A stretch of 5,850 bases of DNA from Synergistales bacterium (GCA_018434645.1 JAHDOX010000065.1:1-5850), one strand, 5' to 3'. Shown: positions 1-5,850, counted from the stretch's first letter. Program-made: numbers and translations. Notes: generated by a model from the sequence alone, not told the origin.

Positions 1-773
1 ATTTCCTTGTGCATGTAATGGGCGAAACCGCCCTTTTCTGCCATGGCCACGTTCCATTCGACGATGTCCACCGGCTTTTCAAGGAGCTTTCCCTCTTCGT
101 CCCAGACGCGAAAACCCCCTGGTGTAAGTTCGGCCACTTCCCCTTCGTCAAGATAGACAGCCTTGCGTGTATAGGGAAGAAAGGCGGGGATGTCGGAGGC
201 ACAGAACATCTCGTTTTGGCCGACCCCCAAGACAAGCGGGGAACCCTTTCGAAAACAGTATATGCGGTCTGCGCAGTCCTGCTGGATAATGGCGATGGCA
301 AAGGAACCCCTCATTTTTTCCTGGAGAGCCTTTATGGTGTCCACCATGTCACCGTTTTTGCTGAAATATTTCGCCAGAAGGTGGACGATTACCTCCGTGT
401 CCGTTTCGGAGACGAACTTCGCTCCATCCTGTTCGAGTTCTTCCTTTATCTCCAGATAGTTTTCTATGATCCCGTTGTGAACCAGCGCGAAGCGACGGCT
501 GCCGTCGCTGTGCGGGTGGGCATTGGCGACGGTCACCCCGCCGTGGGTCGCCCACCGGGTATGCCCTATCCCCCGGGTCGCCCGGGGTTTCCTCTTTTCC
601 AGCATCTCTCCAAGATCGGCTACCTTTCCGACCTCCTTGTAAATTTCGATTTGACCGTTTACACCCAGGGCCATTCCGGCCGAATCGTAGCCACGATATT
701 CAAGTCGCTTCAGGCTGTCGAGAATGACATCGGAAGCGTTCTTCATGCCGATATATCCAACTATTCCGCACAT
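1..773 (-). CDS. glmS: Glutamine--fructose-6-phosphate aminotransferase (isomerizing), N-terminal part, runs off the window
   Basis: GlmS makes glucosamine-6-phosphate from fructose-6-phosphate and glutamine, the entry step to UDP-GlcNAc, in the cytoplasm. The visible 257 residues are the class II glutamine amidotransferase domain plus the start of the linker. They begin MCGIVGYIG, so removal of Met exposes the catalytic Cys. Other glutaminase landmarks are present: RLEYRGYDSAG (about 23-33), HTRWATHG (71-78, glutamine-binding Arg73), VHNGIIEN (98-105, oxyanion-hole Asn100/Gly101) and ETDTEV (123-128, Asp125). The last visible residues, GGFAHYMHKE, match the segment just before the two sugar-isomerase (SIS) domains, which lie outside. 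The family is about 600-610 residues, so about 43% is seen. The ATG at 773 is fixed by the need for Cys2 and by an in-frame stop just upstream. A glmS-type ribozyme lies in the leader. Identification is very secure. Confidence 0.97.
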   Translation of the reverse strand, partial: MCGIVGYIGMKNASDVILDSLKRLEYRGYDSAGMALGVNGQIEIYKEVGKVADLGEMLEKRKPRATRGIGHTRWATHGGVTVANAHPHSDGSRRFALVHNGIIENYLEIKEELEQDGAKFVSETDTEVIVHLLAKYFSKNGDMVDTIKALQEKMRGSFAIAIIQQDCADRIYCFRKGSPLVLGVGQNEMFCASDIPAFLPYTRKAVYLDEGEVAELTPGGFRVWDEEGKLLEKPVDIVEWNVAMAEKGGFAHYMHKE

Positions 774-795
774 GATGCGGTTTCAGCACTCCTTT
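766..795 (-). promoter_or_regulatory. glmS translation initiation region: distant SD and start codon in a hairpin loop
   Basis: The best Shine-Dalgarno sequence is AAAGGAG at 789-795, which leaves 15 nt before the ATG at 771-773, longer than the usual 5-10. The ATG lies in the 5-nt loop of a perfect 5-bp inverted repeat (CCGCA/TGCGG, 766-770 with 776-780). Folding would shorten the effective distance between SD and start. The sequence shows the repeat and spacing directly; a role in initiation is inference. Confidence 0.5.
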
Positions 796-805
796 CATGC
801 ATTGA

Positions 806-962
806 CAGGGAATGACCGTTCGTTTGTGCCGGGGATCGCTCTCCGGTTTTGAGAAACGGCTTTCCTTTGGGCTGATTCCCGCAGCCCCCGGGACATCCGC
901 CGAAAACTCGATAATCCCGGACCTCGTCGACTGGGATGTTTCCCCAGTCCGGGCGCTAGCGT
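806..962 (-). ncRNA. glmS ribozyme/riboswitch (GlcN6P-activated self-cleaving RNA) in the glmS leader
   Basis: This cis-acting RNA is expected to bind glucosamine-6-phosphate as cofactor and cut itself, lowering glmS expression. Read on the minus strand it follows the known glmS ribozyme from end to end. It has CTA|GCGCCC with predicted cleavage between 957 and 956. P1 is a hairpin (943-949 with 929-935), followed by the conserved GACGAGG. P2 (915-920 with 888-893, CCGGGA/TCCCGG) encloses the conserved core ATTATCGAGTTTTCGGCGG. The 5' CGCC can pair with GGCG at 898-901, as in the P2-loop pseudoknot. P3 is GGGCTG/CAGCCC (882-887 with 869-874). P4 (829-846) has a GCGA tetraloop of the GNRA class, like GUGA in Bacillus subtilis. 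The P3 loop GGGAAT (875-880) is complementary to ATTCCC at 808-813, consistent with the P3.1 pseudoknot. Bases 963-1009 link it to galU without a clear promoter or terminator. The 5' and 3' limits are approximate. Confidence 0.95.
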
Positions 963-1009
963 ACGTCCGCAGTTCTTTTTAGGGCTTATCAAGAGTACTC
1001 TCCGGCCCA

Positions 1010-1909
1010 TCACCTCCCTTTCGCATAAAGGTCCAGCTCTTCTTCGATGATCGCCCTGAGGTCGTCCTGCTCCAGAGCAAGGGCTACCGTTGCACGGATC
1101 CAGCTTTCCCTCGTTCCGCAGTCGTAACGACGGCCCGAATAGACATATCCCCACAGGGGCTGATCGACAAGAGCGGATTTCATCGCGTCGGTAAGCTGGT
1201 ATTCTCCCCCGGCTCCCTTTTCGAGGTTTCTGAGGTGCCTGAAAATATCCGGCATCAGGACGTACCTGCCCATAATGGCATATTCGCTGGGTGCTTTTTC
1301 GGGTTCGGGCTTTTCCACCAGATCGCGAACAGCGAAAAGTCTCGGGTCACCGGTGGGTTCGACGTCTACGATGCCGTACCTCGACGTCTGTTGACGGGGG
1401 ACTTTTTCGAGCGCTACCACGTTGCCGCCATACGTTTCGTGAATGCGCACCAGCTGGGCCAGAACGGGCGGCGTGCCCTCGCCTGTAATCATTACGTCAT
1501 CAGGCAAAATGACGCCGAAGGGCCCGTGTTTGCAAAGGGCTTCGCCGCATAAAACGGCATGGCCAAGACCAATTGGTTCGGCTTGCCTTACCGAAAGGAC
1601 CCTGGCTTTTCCCGCGATGGACTTGACCAGTTCCGCAAGTTCCTTCTTCCCTCTTTCTGCAAGTGTCCGTTCAAGATCCAGCGAACGGTCGAAGTAGTCT
1701 TCTATGGACTGTTTCCCCCTGCTGGTAACGAGGACTACGTCGCTGCACCCCGAGGCCACGGCTTCATCGACCCCGTAATGGATGAGCGGCCTGTCTATGA
1801 GGGGCACCATTTCCTTGGGTATGTCCTTGGTTGCCGGCAAAAAACGCGTGCCCATTCCGGCAACGGGGAAAAGGCATTTCTCGACGGGCCGACCTTTCGT
1901 ACTTGTCAC
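1010..1909 (-). CDS. galU: UTP--glucose-1-phosphate uridylyltransferase
   Basis: GalU joins UTP and glucose-1-phosphate to give UDP-glucose and pyrophosphate, feeding glycolipid, exopolysaccharide and wall glycan synthesis in the cytoplasm. The 299-residue product matches the usual length of about 290-305. It carries the nucleotidyltransferase signature GMGTRFLPATKDIPKEM (18-34), EPIGLGHAVL (111-120), LPDD (135-138, metal/uridine-binding region), VEKP (198-201), GEYQLTDA (235-242) and GRRYDCG (259-265). A glucose-1-phosphate thymidylyltransferase is less likely because these motifs are the GalU forms. The start is GTG (1907-1909), 9 nt after AAAGGAG (1919-1925); no other in-frame start fits before the catalytic motif. 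An out-of-frame ATG followed at once by TGA overlaps it. It lies 35 bp after glmM and is followed, without a visible terminator, by the glmS ribozyme. Its place between glmM and glmS groups UDP-glucose with UDP-GlcNAc supply. Confidence 0.96.
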   Translation of the reverse strand: MTSTKGRPVEKCLFPVAGMGTRFLPATKDIPKEMVPLIDRPLIHYGVDEAVASGCSDVVLVTSRGKQSIEDYFDRSLDLERTLAERGKKELAELVKSIAGKARVLSVRQAEPIGLGHAVLCGEALCKHGPFGVILPDDVMITGEGTPPVLAQLVRIHETYGGNVVALEKVPRQQTSRYGIVDVEPTGDPRLFAVRDLVEKPEPEKAPSEYAIMGRYVLMPDIFRHLRNLEKGAGGEYQLTDAMKSALVDQPLWGYVYSGRRYDCGTRESWIRATVALALEQDDLRAIIEEELDLYAKGR

Positions 1910-1925
1910 ATTACCACGCTCCTTT
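1906..1925 (-). promoter_or_regulatory. galU SD with overlapping ATG-TGA start-stop and GTG start
   Basis: Reading the minus strand, AAAGGAG (1919-1925) is followed 7 nt later by ATG (1909-1911), which is immediately closed by TGA (1906-1908). The true galU start, GTG (1907-1909), shares one base with that ATG in another frame and sits 9 nt from the SD. The arrangement is visible directly. That it lowers galU translation by capturing ribosomes is only a possibility. Confidence 0.5.
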
Positions 1926-1944
1926 CGTCCCGGTTGATCGAGTT

Positions 1945-3321
1945 TCAGTTATCGCCGGCCTGGACTACGGCGTCGACTATCCTAACCACAGTTTCTTCTA
2001 TGACTGCGGGGTTTTTCGTCTCGACGAGGACACGGATCATCGGCTCTGTACCGGAAGGCCTCACGAGAATCCGTCCTTCATCTCCCAAAAAACGTTCTAC
2101 CTCTTCTATAACGCTTTTAAGCCCAGGGTCTTTCATTACTGCTTCCTTCTGCCGGACCGGAATATTTTTCAGTATCTGCGGGTAGCGTTTGAAACGGTCC
2201 ACCAGCGAATCGATATCCTCCCCGAGTTCCCCGCAGGCTCTCAGAAAGGAAAGGGCCGTACACAAGCCGTCTCCGGTGGAAACGAATTCGCTCAGAATTA
2301 TGTGTCCCGACTGTTCTCCCCCGAGGCGGGAGCCGGTATCGCGCATCTTGTCCAGGACGTACCTGTCCCCTACAGGACACCGATACACCGGGACTTCCAG
2401 GACTTTCAGGTGGTCCTCCAGGGCGAGGTTGCTCATAACCGTAGCTACAACTCCGCTGCCGAGGGTTTCCCGTGCTTTAAGCCATCTCGTTATAACCCAA
2501 AGCAGGATATCTCCGTCGAGCTGTCTTCCCTTGCCGTCTACGCAAAGCACCCTGTCGGCGTCCCCGTCAAAGGCTATACCCAGATCATAATCACCGCTTT
2601 TAACCCGGAGGGAAAGGTTTTCCAGGTGCATGACGCCCGATCTTTCGTTTATGTTCATCCCGTCCGGTTCAGCACCTGTGAAATCGGCCGGACAACCCAG
2701 TTCATTGAAGAGTATTTTTGCGGGTACAGACGCCGCTCCGTTGGCACAGTCGACGAGAATTTTAAGGCCCGCCCCGGCTCCGGCTCCCATTGTTTCGGCC
2801 AGCCACCTGGCGTAGTCCGCGCATGCCGAAAAGTCGTTTTCAACGGTTCCGATGGCACCCCCGGTGGGTCTCCAGTCGTCGTTGAGGCTGTCACCGAGGT
2901 ACTCTTCTATTTCGGCTTCTTCTTCGTCGCGAAGCTTGAAACCCTGGCCGTTCAAAAACTTTACACCGTTATATTCCGGAGGATTGTGGGACGCACTTAC
3001 CATGGCTCCTCCCGTGCAGCCTTTTTTTATTATGACATGGCTCAGTCCGGGCGTCGGGAGCACCCCAAGGTCCAGAACTTCGGCTCCGGCGGAGGTAAAC
3101 CCCGACACCAGGGCCGATTCGAGCATCACGCCCGACCTCCTGGTGTCCCTTGCCACCGCGATAAGCGGTTTGGGAAAGCCCCCTCTTTCGATTAGCCAGA
3201 GCACGAAGGCCCGTCCCAGTCGAAGGACCATTTCGGGCGTCATAAGTCCCCTGTTTGCCACGTCCCTGACTCCGTCGGTACCGAAGAGGCACCTGATATT
3301 CATGTCGATTTCGTTGATCAT
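1945..3321 (-). CDS. glmM: Phosphoglucosamine mutase
   Basis: GlmM interconverts glucosamine-6-phosphate and glucosamine-1-phosphate, the second step to UDP-GlcNAc, in the cytoplasm. All four landmarks of the alpha-D-phosphohexomutase family are present. Numbered from the ATG at 3321 they are: SASHNPP with the phosphorylated Ser at about 111, the metal-binding DGDADR (252-257), the sugar-specificity loop GGEQSGH (334-340), and the phosphate-binding RPSGTEP (421-427). The N-terminal FGTDGVR is typical of GlmM rather than of phosphoglucomutase. The length of 458 residues is close to the usual 445-455. Three starts are possible: GTG at 3330 (directly against the SD, so unlikely), ATG at 3321 (9 nt after GGAAGG at 3331-3336, chosen), and ATG at 3303 (452 residues, no clear SD). 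It follows cdaR by 27 bp. In several Bacillota GlmM also binds CdaA and inhibits c-di-AMP synthesis, which fits this neighbourhood. Confidence 0.97.
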   Translation of the reverse strand: MINEIDMNIRCLFGTDGVRDVANRGLMTPEMVLRLGRAFVLWLIERGGFPKPLIAVARDTRRSGVMLESALVSGFTSAGAEVLDLGVLPTPGLSHVIIKKGCTGGAMVSASHNPPEYNGVKFLNGQGFKLRDEEEAEIEEYLGDSLNDDWRPTGGAIGTVENDFSACADYARWLAETMGAGAGAGLKILVDCANGAASVPAKILFNELGCPADFTGAEPDGMNINERSGVMHLENLSLRVKSGDYDLGIAFDGDADRVLCVDGKGRQLDGDILLWVITRWLKARETLGSGVVATVMSNLALEDHLKVLEVPVYRCPVGDRYVLDKMRDTGSRLGGEQSGHIILSEFVSTGDGLCTALSFLRACGELGEDIDSLVDRFKRYPQILKNIPVRQKEAVMKDPGLKSVIEEVERFLGDEGRILVRPSGTEPMIRVLVETKNPAVIEETVVRIVDAVVQAGDN

Positions 3322-3348
3322 CGGGTTCACCCTTCCGAAGAGAACCGG

Positions 3349-4566
3349 TCACTCCGTTTCGGCAAATACAGTAACATGAGCCGGCTCAACCCTTATGATT
3401 TTCACCTGTCGGCTTGCCGTCGTGTACTGCAGGGGTACACGCAGGCTCCTGGAAACGATGTTCGTTACGTCCACGAAGAGTTCCACCGGCGGACCGTTTC
3501 CCTCAAGCTCGTCCAGAACGGACGGCGGTCCGTTTACTAAGACCTCCGCCGCAACCGGCTCGACCCTCCATGAGGGGTATATGCTTCGTCCCCTGATCTC
3601 GATGGGTACGTCCTTGTACATCCTCTCGACTTGTCGCGACAACAAAAGCACCCTTACCCTTACAGTTGAGGGCTGGATACCCGAAATTCCCGACACGCCT
3701 TCTTCGGATACATTGACCTGAAAGACCGCGTCTTCCGTAATGCCTTCTATATCCACAGGAGGGAGAACAATTTCCCTGATCCTGTCCAGAACATCCACAG
3801 GAGCCTCCACCACGACTTCCGGAGGGTCAACAGAAACACCCTGCACCTCGTAATCCTTGTGCGGTTCTCCTTCCAGTGTAATTTCCACGGGTACTTTCTT
3901 TCTTGGAATCCCCCGAACGAGAACGTAATCCATCTGTACTTCTGCAGGATCAACAGTCACGTCCATGAAATCTTCCGGCTTCTCACCCCACGTCGGGCGC
4001 AGGGTAATGCTTTCAGACTCCAGCAGTTCATCCAAGGTCGGGCGCAGGAAAACCCTTTCGATTTCCTCCAGTTTGCTGTCGGGGCCTTTGATCGCTACCG
4101 TTTCGGGCATCAGCCTGACATTTTCAAGCCTGTACCCCGGCGGAAGACCGCCTTTAACCTGTACCTCGACGGGGACTTCCTTCGCTGAAGTCCTGGCCAG
4201 CCTGACCTCTATATTGGAAGGTTTTATGTCTATAAGGCGAACTCCCGACGGCAGTATCGCTCTCACCGGTCTGACGTGTCTGCCGGTCTCCAGCCCTTTC
4301 AAATCCACCTGGCAGGCGATAGATTCCAGGGATTTGCCGGAAAGCACGTCCCTGGGAGCGGCGATCTGGACGTCTACGGTGCGGATATCACTGCTTATGG
4401 ACATATCGGCCGGCACGTTCAGGTACTCTACGGGCAACGTGACCGTCCGCACCACTTCTGTGGTCCGTTCCGCCGCGACATAATACCAGACCAGAAAGGC
4501 CACGATCACCGAAACCACCTTGAGAAAGGTTCTTGAAGAAAGAAGGCTGTCAAGACTTTTTATCAT
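3349..4566 (-). CDS. cdaR: CdaA regulatory protein, YbbR-domain membrane protein
   Basis: CdaR is the membrane-anchored, mainly extracytoplasmic partner of the diadenylate cyclase CdaA and modulates its activity. The 405-residue product has a short basic N-terminus, one hydrophobic segment at about 14-31 (ending WYYVAAE) acting as an uncleaved anchor or signal, and four YbbR-type repeats. These lie at about 40-123, 128-213, 222-306 and 317-402. Each begins with a strand like VPVEVQVKG or VPVEITLEG, contains a VxGP or VEAP-like segment near its middle, and ends with a PxxVxV-type strand (for example VDPAEV, IQPSTV, VEPAHV). The ATG at 4564-4566 lies inside the 3' end of cdaA (17-bp overlap), with GGAGG (4573-4577) 6 nt upstream, so translation is probably coupled. 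YbbR sequences diverge quickly, so the call rests on repeats, topology and position between cdaA and glmM. Confidence 0.94.
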   Translation of the reverse strand: MIKSLDSLLSSRTFLKVVSVIVAFLVWYYVAAERTTEVVRTVTLPVEYLNVPADMSISSDIRTVDVQIAAPRDVLSGKSLESIACQVDLKGLETGRHVRPVRAILPSGVRLIDIKPSNIEVRLARTSAKEVPVEVQVKGGLPPGYRLENVRLMPETVAIKGPDSKLEEIERVFLRPTLDELLESESITLRPTWGEKPEDFMDVTVDPAEVQMDYVLVRGIPRKKVPVEITLEGEPHKDYEVQGVSVDPPEVVVEAPVDVLDRIREIVLPPVDIEGITEDAVFQVNVSEEGVSGISGIQPSTVRVRVLLLSRQVERMYKDVPIEIRGRSIYPSWRVEPVAAEVLVNGPPSVLDELEGNGPPVELFVDVTNIVSRSLRVPLQYTTASRQVKIIRVEPAHVTVFAETE

Positions 4567-5389
4567 TTTCTTCCTCCGGCTCGCTGGACCAGAGCATCCG
4601 CAGGTCTTTCTGCAGGTTGTCCAGAACGGATCGACTCGTGGCGGTCGCCGAAAAATAGTGGAGCAAAAGACGCCTTATCTGGTTTTCTTTTAGTTGCCTC
4701 GAAAGGTGGCCATTGATGGCCAGGGCCACTTCGCCGCGTTCCTCGGAAACCACGAGAGCCATGGCGTCGGAGACCTCGGTTATACCAAGGGCGGCCCTGT
4801 GGCGCGTTCCGATCCAGCGGGACAGGTCGCTGTTTTCCGTGAGCGGAAGATAACACGCAGCGGCAAGGACCGTGGACTTGTCGATGATGGTCGCGCCGTC
4901 ATGAAGCGGATTTCCCGGCCAGAAAATGGACACCAGCAACTCGTGGGTTATCGCTCCATGTATCTGTACCGCCGAGCGCCAGATATCCTTCAGGCCGGTG
5001 GTCCGCTGGAAGACCAGGATGGCCCCGATGCGCTGGCTTTGAAGGTAAAGCAGGGCCCGGGTGATTTCGTCGGAAAGCTGTGCCGCTCTTTCTTCTGCCT
5101 GCTTCCTCCGGAGGATGTTTCCCCTGCCCAGTTCTTCGAGCATCCTCCTTAGTTCGGGCTGAAAGACTATGGGTATGGCAATGATGATGACGCCCAGAAG
5201 TCTTCCGAGCATCCAGGAAAGCGCCTCCAGCTGGATTACCCTCGCTCCGGCAGCCAACAGCCCCAGGACCAGAAGTCCCTTGACGAGCTGCATCGCCCTG
5301 GTGTCCACCAGAAGAAGCAAAATCCTGTAAAAGATGAAGGCGATTATCGCTATGTCTATAAAATCCTGCCACCGTATGTTTTCAAGCAT
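4550..5389 (-). CDS. cdaA: Membrane diadenylate cyclase (c-di-AMP synthase)
   Basis: CdaA condenses two ATP into cyclic di-AMP, a second messenger that controls potassium and osmolyte uptake and cell-wall homeostasis. The 279-residue protein (family about 270-280) begins with three hydrophobic segments at about 11-28, 36-53 and 58-76, followed by FQPELRRMLEELGRG. The cytosolic DAC domain spans about 95-250. It contains the DGA motif in NPLHDGATII (Asp164-Ala166) and the RHR motif in GTRHRAALG (196-198), both needed for ATP binding and catalysis, so the enzyme should be active. The three-helix form identifies CdaA (DacA/YbbP) rather than DisA or CdaS. The ATG at 5387-5389 follows a modest SD (AAGG, 5 nt away) that can pair into a hairpin. 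The stop overlaps cdaR. It lies 53 bp after the racemase-family gene. Confidence 0.97.
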   Translation of the reverse strand: MLENIRWQDFIDIAIIAFIFYRILLLLVDTRAMQLVKGLLVLGLLAAGARVIQLEALSWMLGRLLGVIIIAIPIVFQPELRRMLEELGRGNILRRKQAEERAAQLSDEITRALLYLQSQRIGAILVFQRTTGLKDIWRSAVQIHGAITHELLVSIFWPGNPLHDGATIIDKSTVLAAACYLPLTENSDLSRWIGTRHRAALGITEVSDAMALVVSEERGEVALAINGHLSRQLKENQIRRLLLHYFSATATSRSVLDNLQKDLRMLWSSEPEEENDKKS

Positions 5390-5393
5390 GACC

Positions 5394-5416
5394 GCCTTTT
5401 TCCGTCAGGGAAAGGC
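5394..5416. promoter_or_regulatory. Imperfect inverted repeat overlapping the cdaA ribosome-binding site
   Basis: In the 53-bp gap before cdaA, GCCTTTCC (5409-5416 on the minus strand) faces GGAAAAAGGC (5394-5403) across a 5-nt loop, an 8-bp stem with two unpaired A. In cdaA mRNA the 3' arm includes the AAGG that should serve as SD, so folding could hide it. On the plus strand the same hairpin is followed by TTTTT (5417-5421) and resembles a rho-independent terminator, but no plus-strand gene precedes it. Function is uncertain. The remaining bases of the gap show no promoter I can support. Confidence 0.35.
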
Positions 5417-5442
5417 TTTTTGCGCCCTGCCGGAGGTCCTTT

Positions 5443-5850
5443 CTAGAGTATTTTAACATTCACGTAACCCGAAGTCGCCGCGGCAAGCATCGCCCCGTAG
5501 TCGGGCGCGAAGGCCAGTATATCCCCTGGCCTGAAGCTTTTGCCCGTATCTTCCACATCTATGGTCAGGTGATCGCTCGAGGATCCTATAATGGAGGCTC
5601 GCTCCAAAAGAGGCCTCAACCCCTCTGGCATCACGTCCTGGCGTCCCATGGCGACTATTACCCTCAGGCGTTCTCCCCTGTCCTCGAATACGGGGACCTT
5701 CCCGAAGGCGTCGGCGCCTATCTTGCCGATGGGTTTCGTGGGCTTGCGCCGGCACTCCACCACTTCCGCCCTTATTTCCACGGCGTTTTTGTTAAGGTAT
5801 GGGATTTCCCTTTTACCCGTTACGTCGGTCCCGAGCAGAATGGCCTCTCC
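5443..5850 (-). CDS. Alanine/ornithine racemase family PLP-dependent enzyme, C-terminal part
   Basis: Only the last 135 residues are seen; the frame is open to the right edge, so the gene starts outside. The visible part resembles the C-terminal region of the Orr-type (ornithine racemase-like) fold-III PLP enzymes. It has GEAILLGTD near the left end, a segment like AEVVECRRKPTKPIGKIGADAFG, then VAMGRQDVMPEGL, IIGSSSDHLTIDVED, and the terminal GDILAFAPDYGAMLAAATSGYV. The lysine that carries PLP would lie in the missing N-terminal barrel, so activity and substrate (alanine, ornithine or another amino acid) cannot be judged. The full family is roughly 350-370 residues. It ends in TAG at 5443-5445, 53 bp before cdaA and in the same direction, so it may be the upstream member of the operon. 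Family assignment is from remembered motifs and is fairly secure; the substrate is not. Confidence 0.8.
   Translation of the reverse strand, partial: GEAILLGTDVTGKREIPYLNKNAVEIRAEVVECRRKPTKPIGKIGADAFGKVPVFEDRGERLRVIVAMGRQDVMPEGLRPLLERASIIGSSSDHLTIDVEDTGKSFRPGDILAFAPDYGAMLAAATSGYVNVKIL

Noticed and set aside
785..803. Short upstream frame beginning at an ATG near 803 that overlaps the glmS start and stops inside it
   Set aside because: It has no Shine-Dalgarno sequence of its own and only about 13 codons; it is probably chance given the fixed glmS start nearby.
9..815. 268-codon plus-strand open frame opposite glmS
   Set aside because: It mirrors the glmS coding strand and continues into the leader; the minus-strand protein is unmistakable and no plus-strand family resemblance is seen.
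963..1009. Possible promoter (TTGATA-like -35) or terminator between galU and the ribozyme
   Set aside because: No acceptable -10 box at 16-18 nt spacing follows TTGATA. The small GAGTACTC palindrome has neither a proper loop nor a T-tract, so neither element can be supported.
795..1154. Minus-strand open frame across the galU end and glmS leader, including an ATG at 1008 preceded by GGGAGG
   Set aside because: The GGGAGG-like site is only 2 nt from that ATG, and the frame runs through the structured ribozyme. The sequence is explained by conserved RNA, and the peptide is an arginine-rich shadow.
1831..3195. 454-codon plus-strand open frame opposite glmM
   Set aside because: It lies antisense to a gene with every catalytic motif of GlmM. 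Its translation shows no recognisable domain, is of odd composition, and spans the glmM-galU boundary, as expected for a shadow frame in G+C-rich coding DNA.
1..5850. Mobile elements, CRISPR arrays, tRNA or rRNA genes, tandem repeats
   Set aside because: None seen on reading both strands. The genes are tightly packed, co-directional and uniform in base composition, with no transposase, integrase or repeat array.

Overview
The window is a single minus-strand gene cluster for the first steps of amino-sugar and cell-wall precursor synthesis, joined to the cyclic di-AMP synthase module. In transcription order (from position 5850 down to 1) it reads: the 3' end of an alanine/ornithine-racemase family gene, cdaA, cdaR, glmM, galU, a glmS-type ribozyme in the leader, and the 5' part of glmS running off the left edge. 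No gene is supported on the plus strand; the long plus-strand reading frames are antisense shadows of these genes.

Organism: the cdaA-cdaR-glmM order and the GlcN6P-responsive glmS ribozyme are classically traits of Gram-positive Bacillota. The moderately high G+C content, the clear Shine-Dalgarno sites and the Orr-type racemase gene would suit a clostridial-type Bacillota member or a Synergistota-like anaerobe. This is an inference from gene content; the sequence alone does not name a species.

Layout: 5443-5850 is the C-terminal part of the Orr-like racemase. After a 53-bp gap comes cdaA (4550-5389), which overlaps cdaR (3349-4566) by 17 bp. After 27 bp comes glmM (1945-3321), then after 35 bp galU (1010-1909, GTG start). 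The 236-bp gap 774-1009 is filled mostly by the ribozyme (about 806-962). glmS starts at 773 and its first 257 codons are visible. I found no convincing promoter or minus-strand terminator in any gap, so the cluster looks like one operon or a chain of co-transcribed genes.

Function: GlmS makes glucosamine-6-phosphate (GlcN6P), GlmM turns it into glucosamine-1-phosphate for UDP-GlcNAc, and GalU makes UDP-glucose. CdaA makes c-di-AMP and CdaR modulates it; in other bacteria GlmM also binds and inhibits CdaA. The ribozyme is expected to cut the glmS message when GlcN6P is plentiful. It sits after galU, so it should reduce glmS alone and leave glmM, galU and the cda genes unaffected. All enzyme families here are known. 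The most noteworthy features are the ribozyme and its placement, and some odd translation-start architecture at galU, glmS and cdaA.
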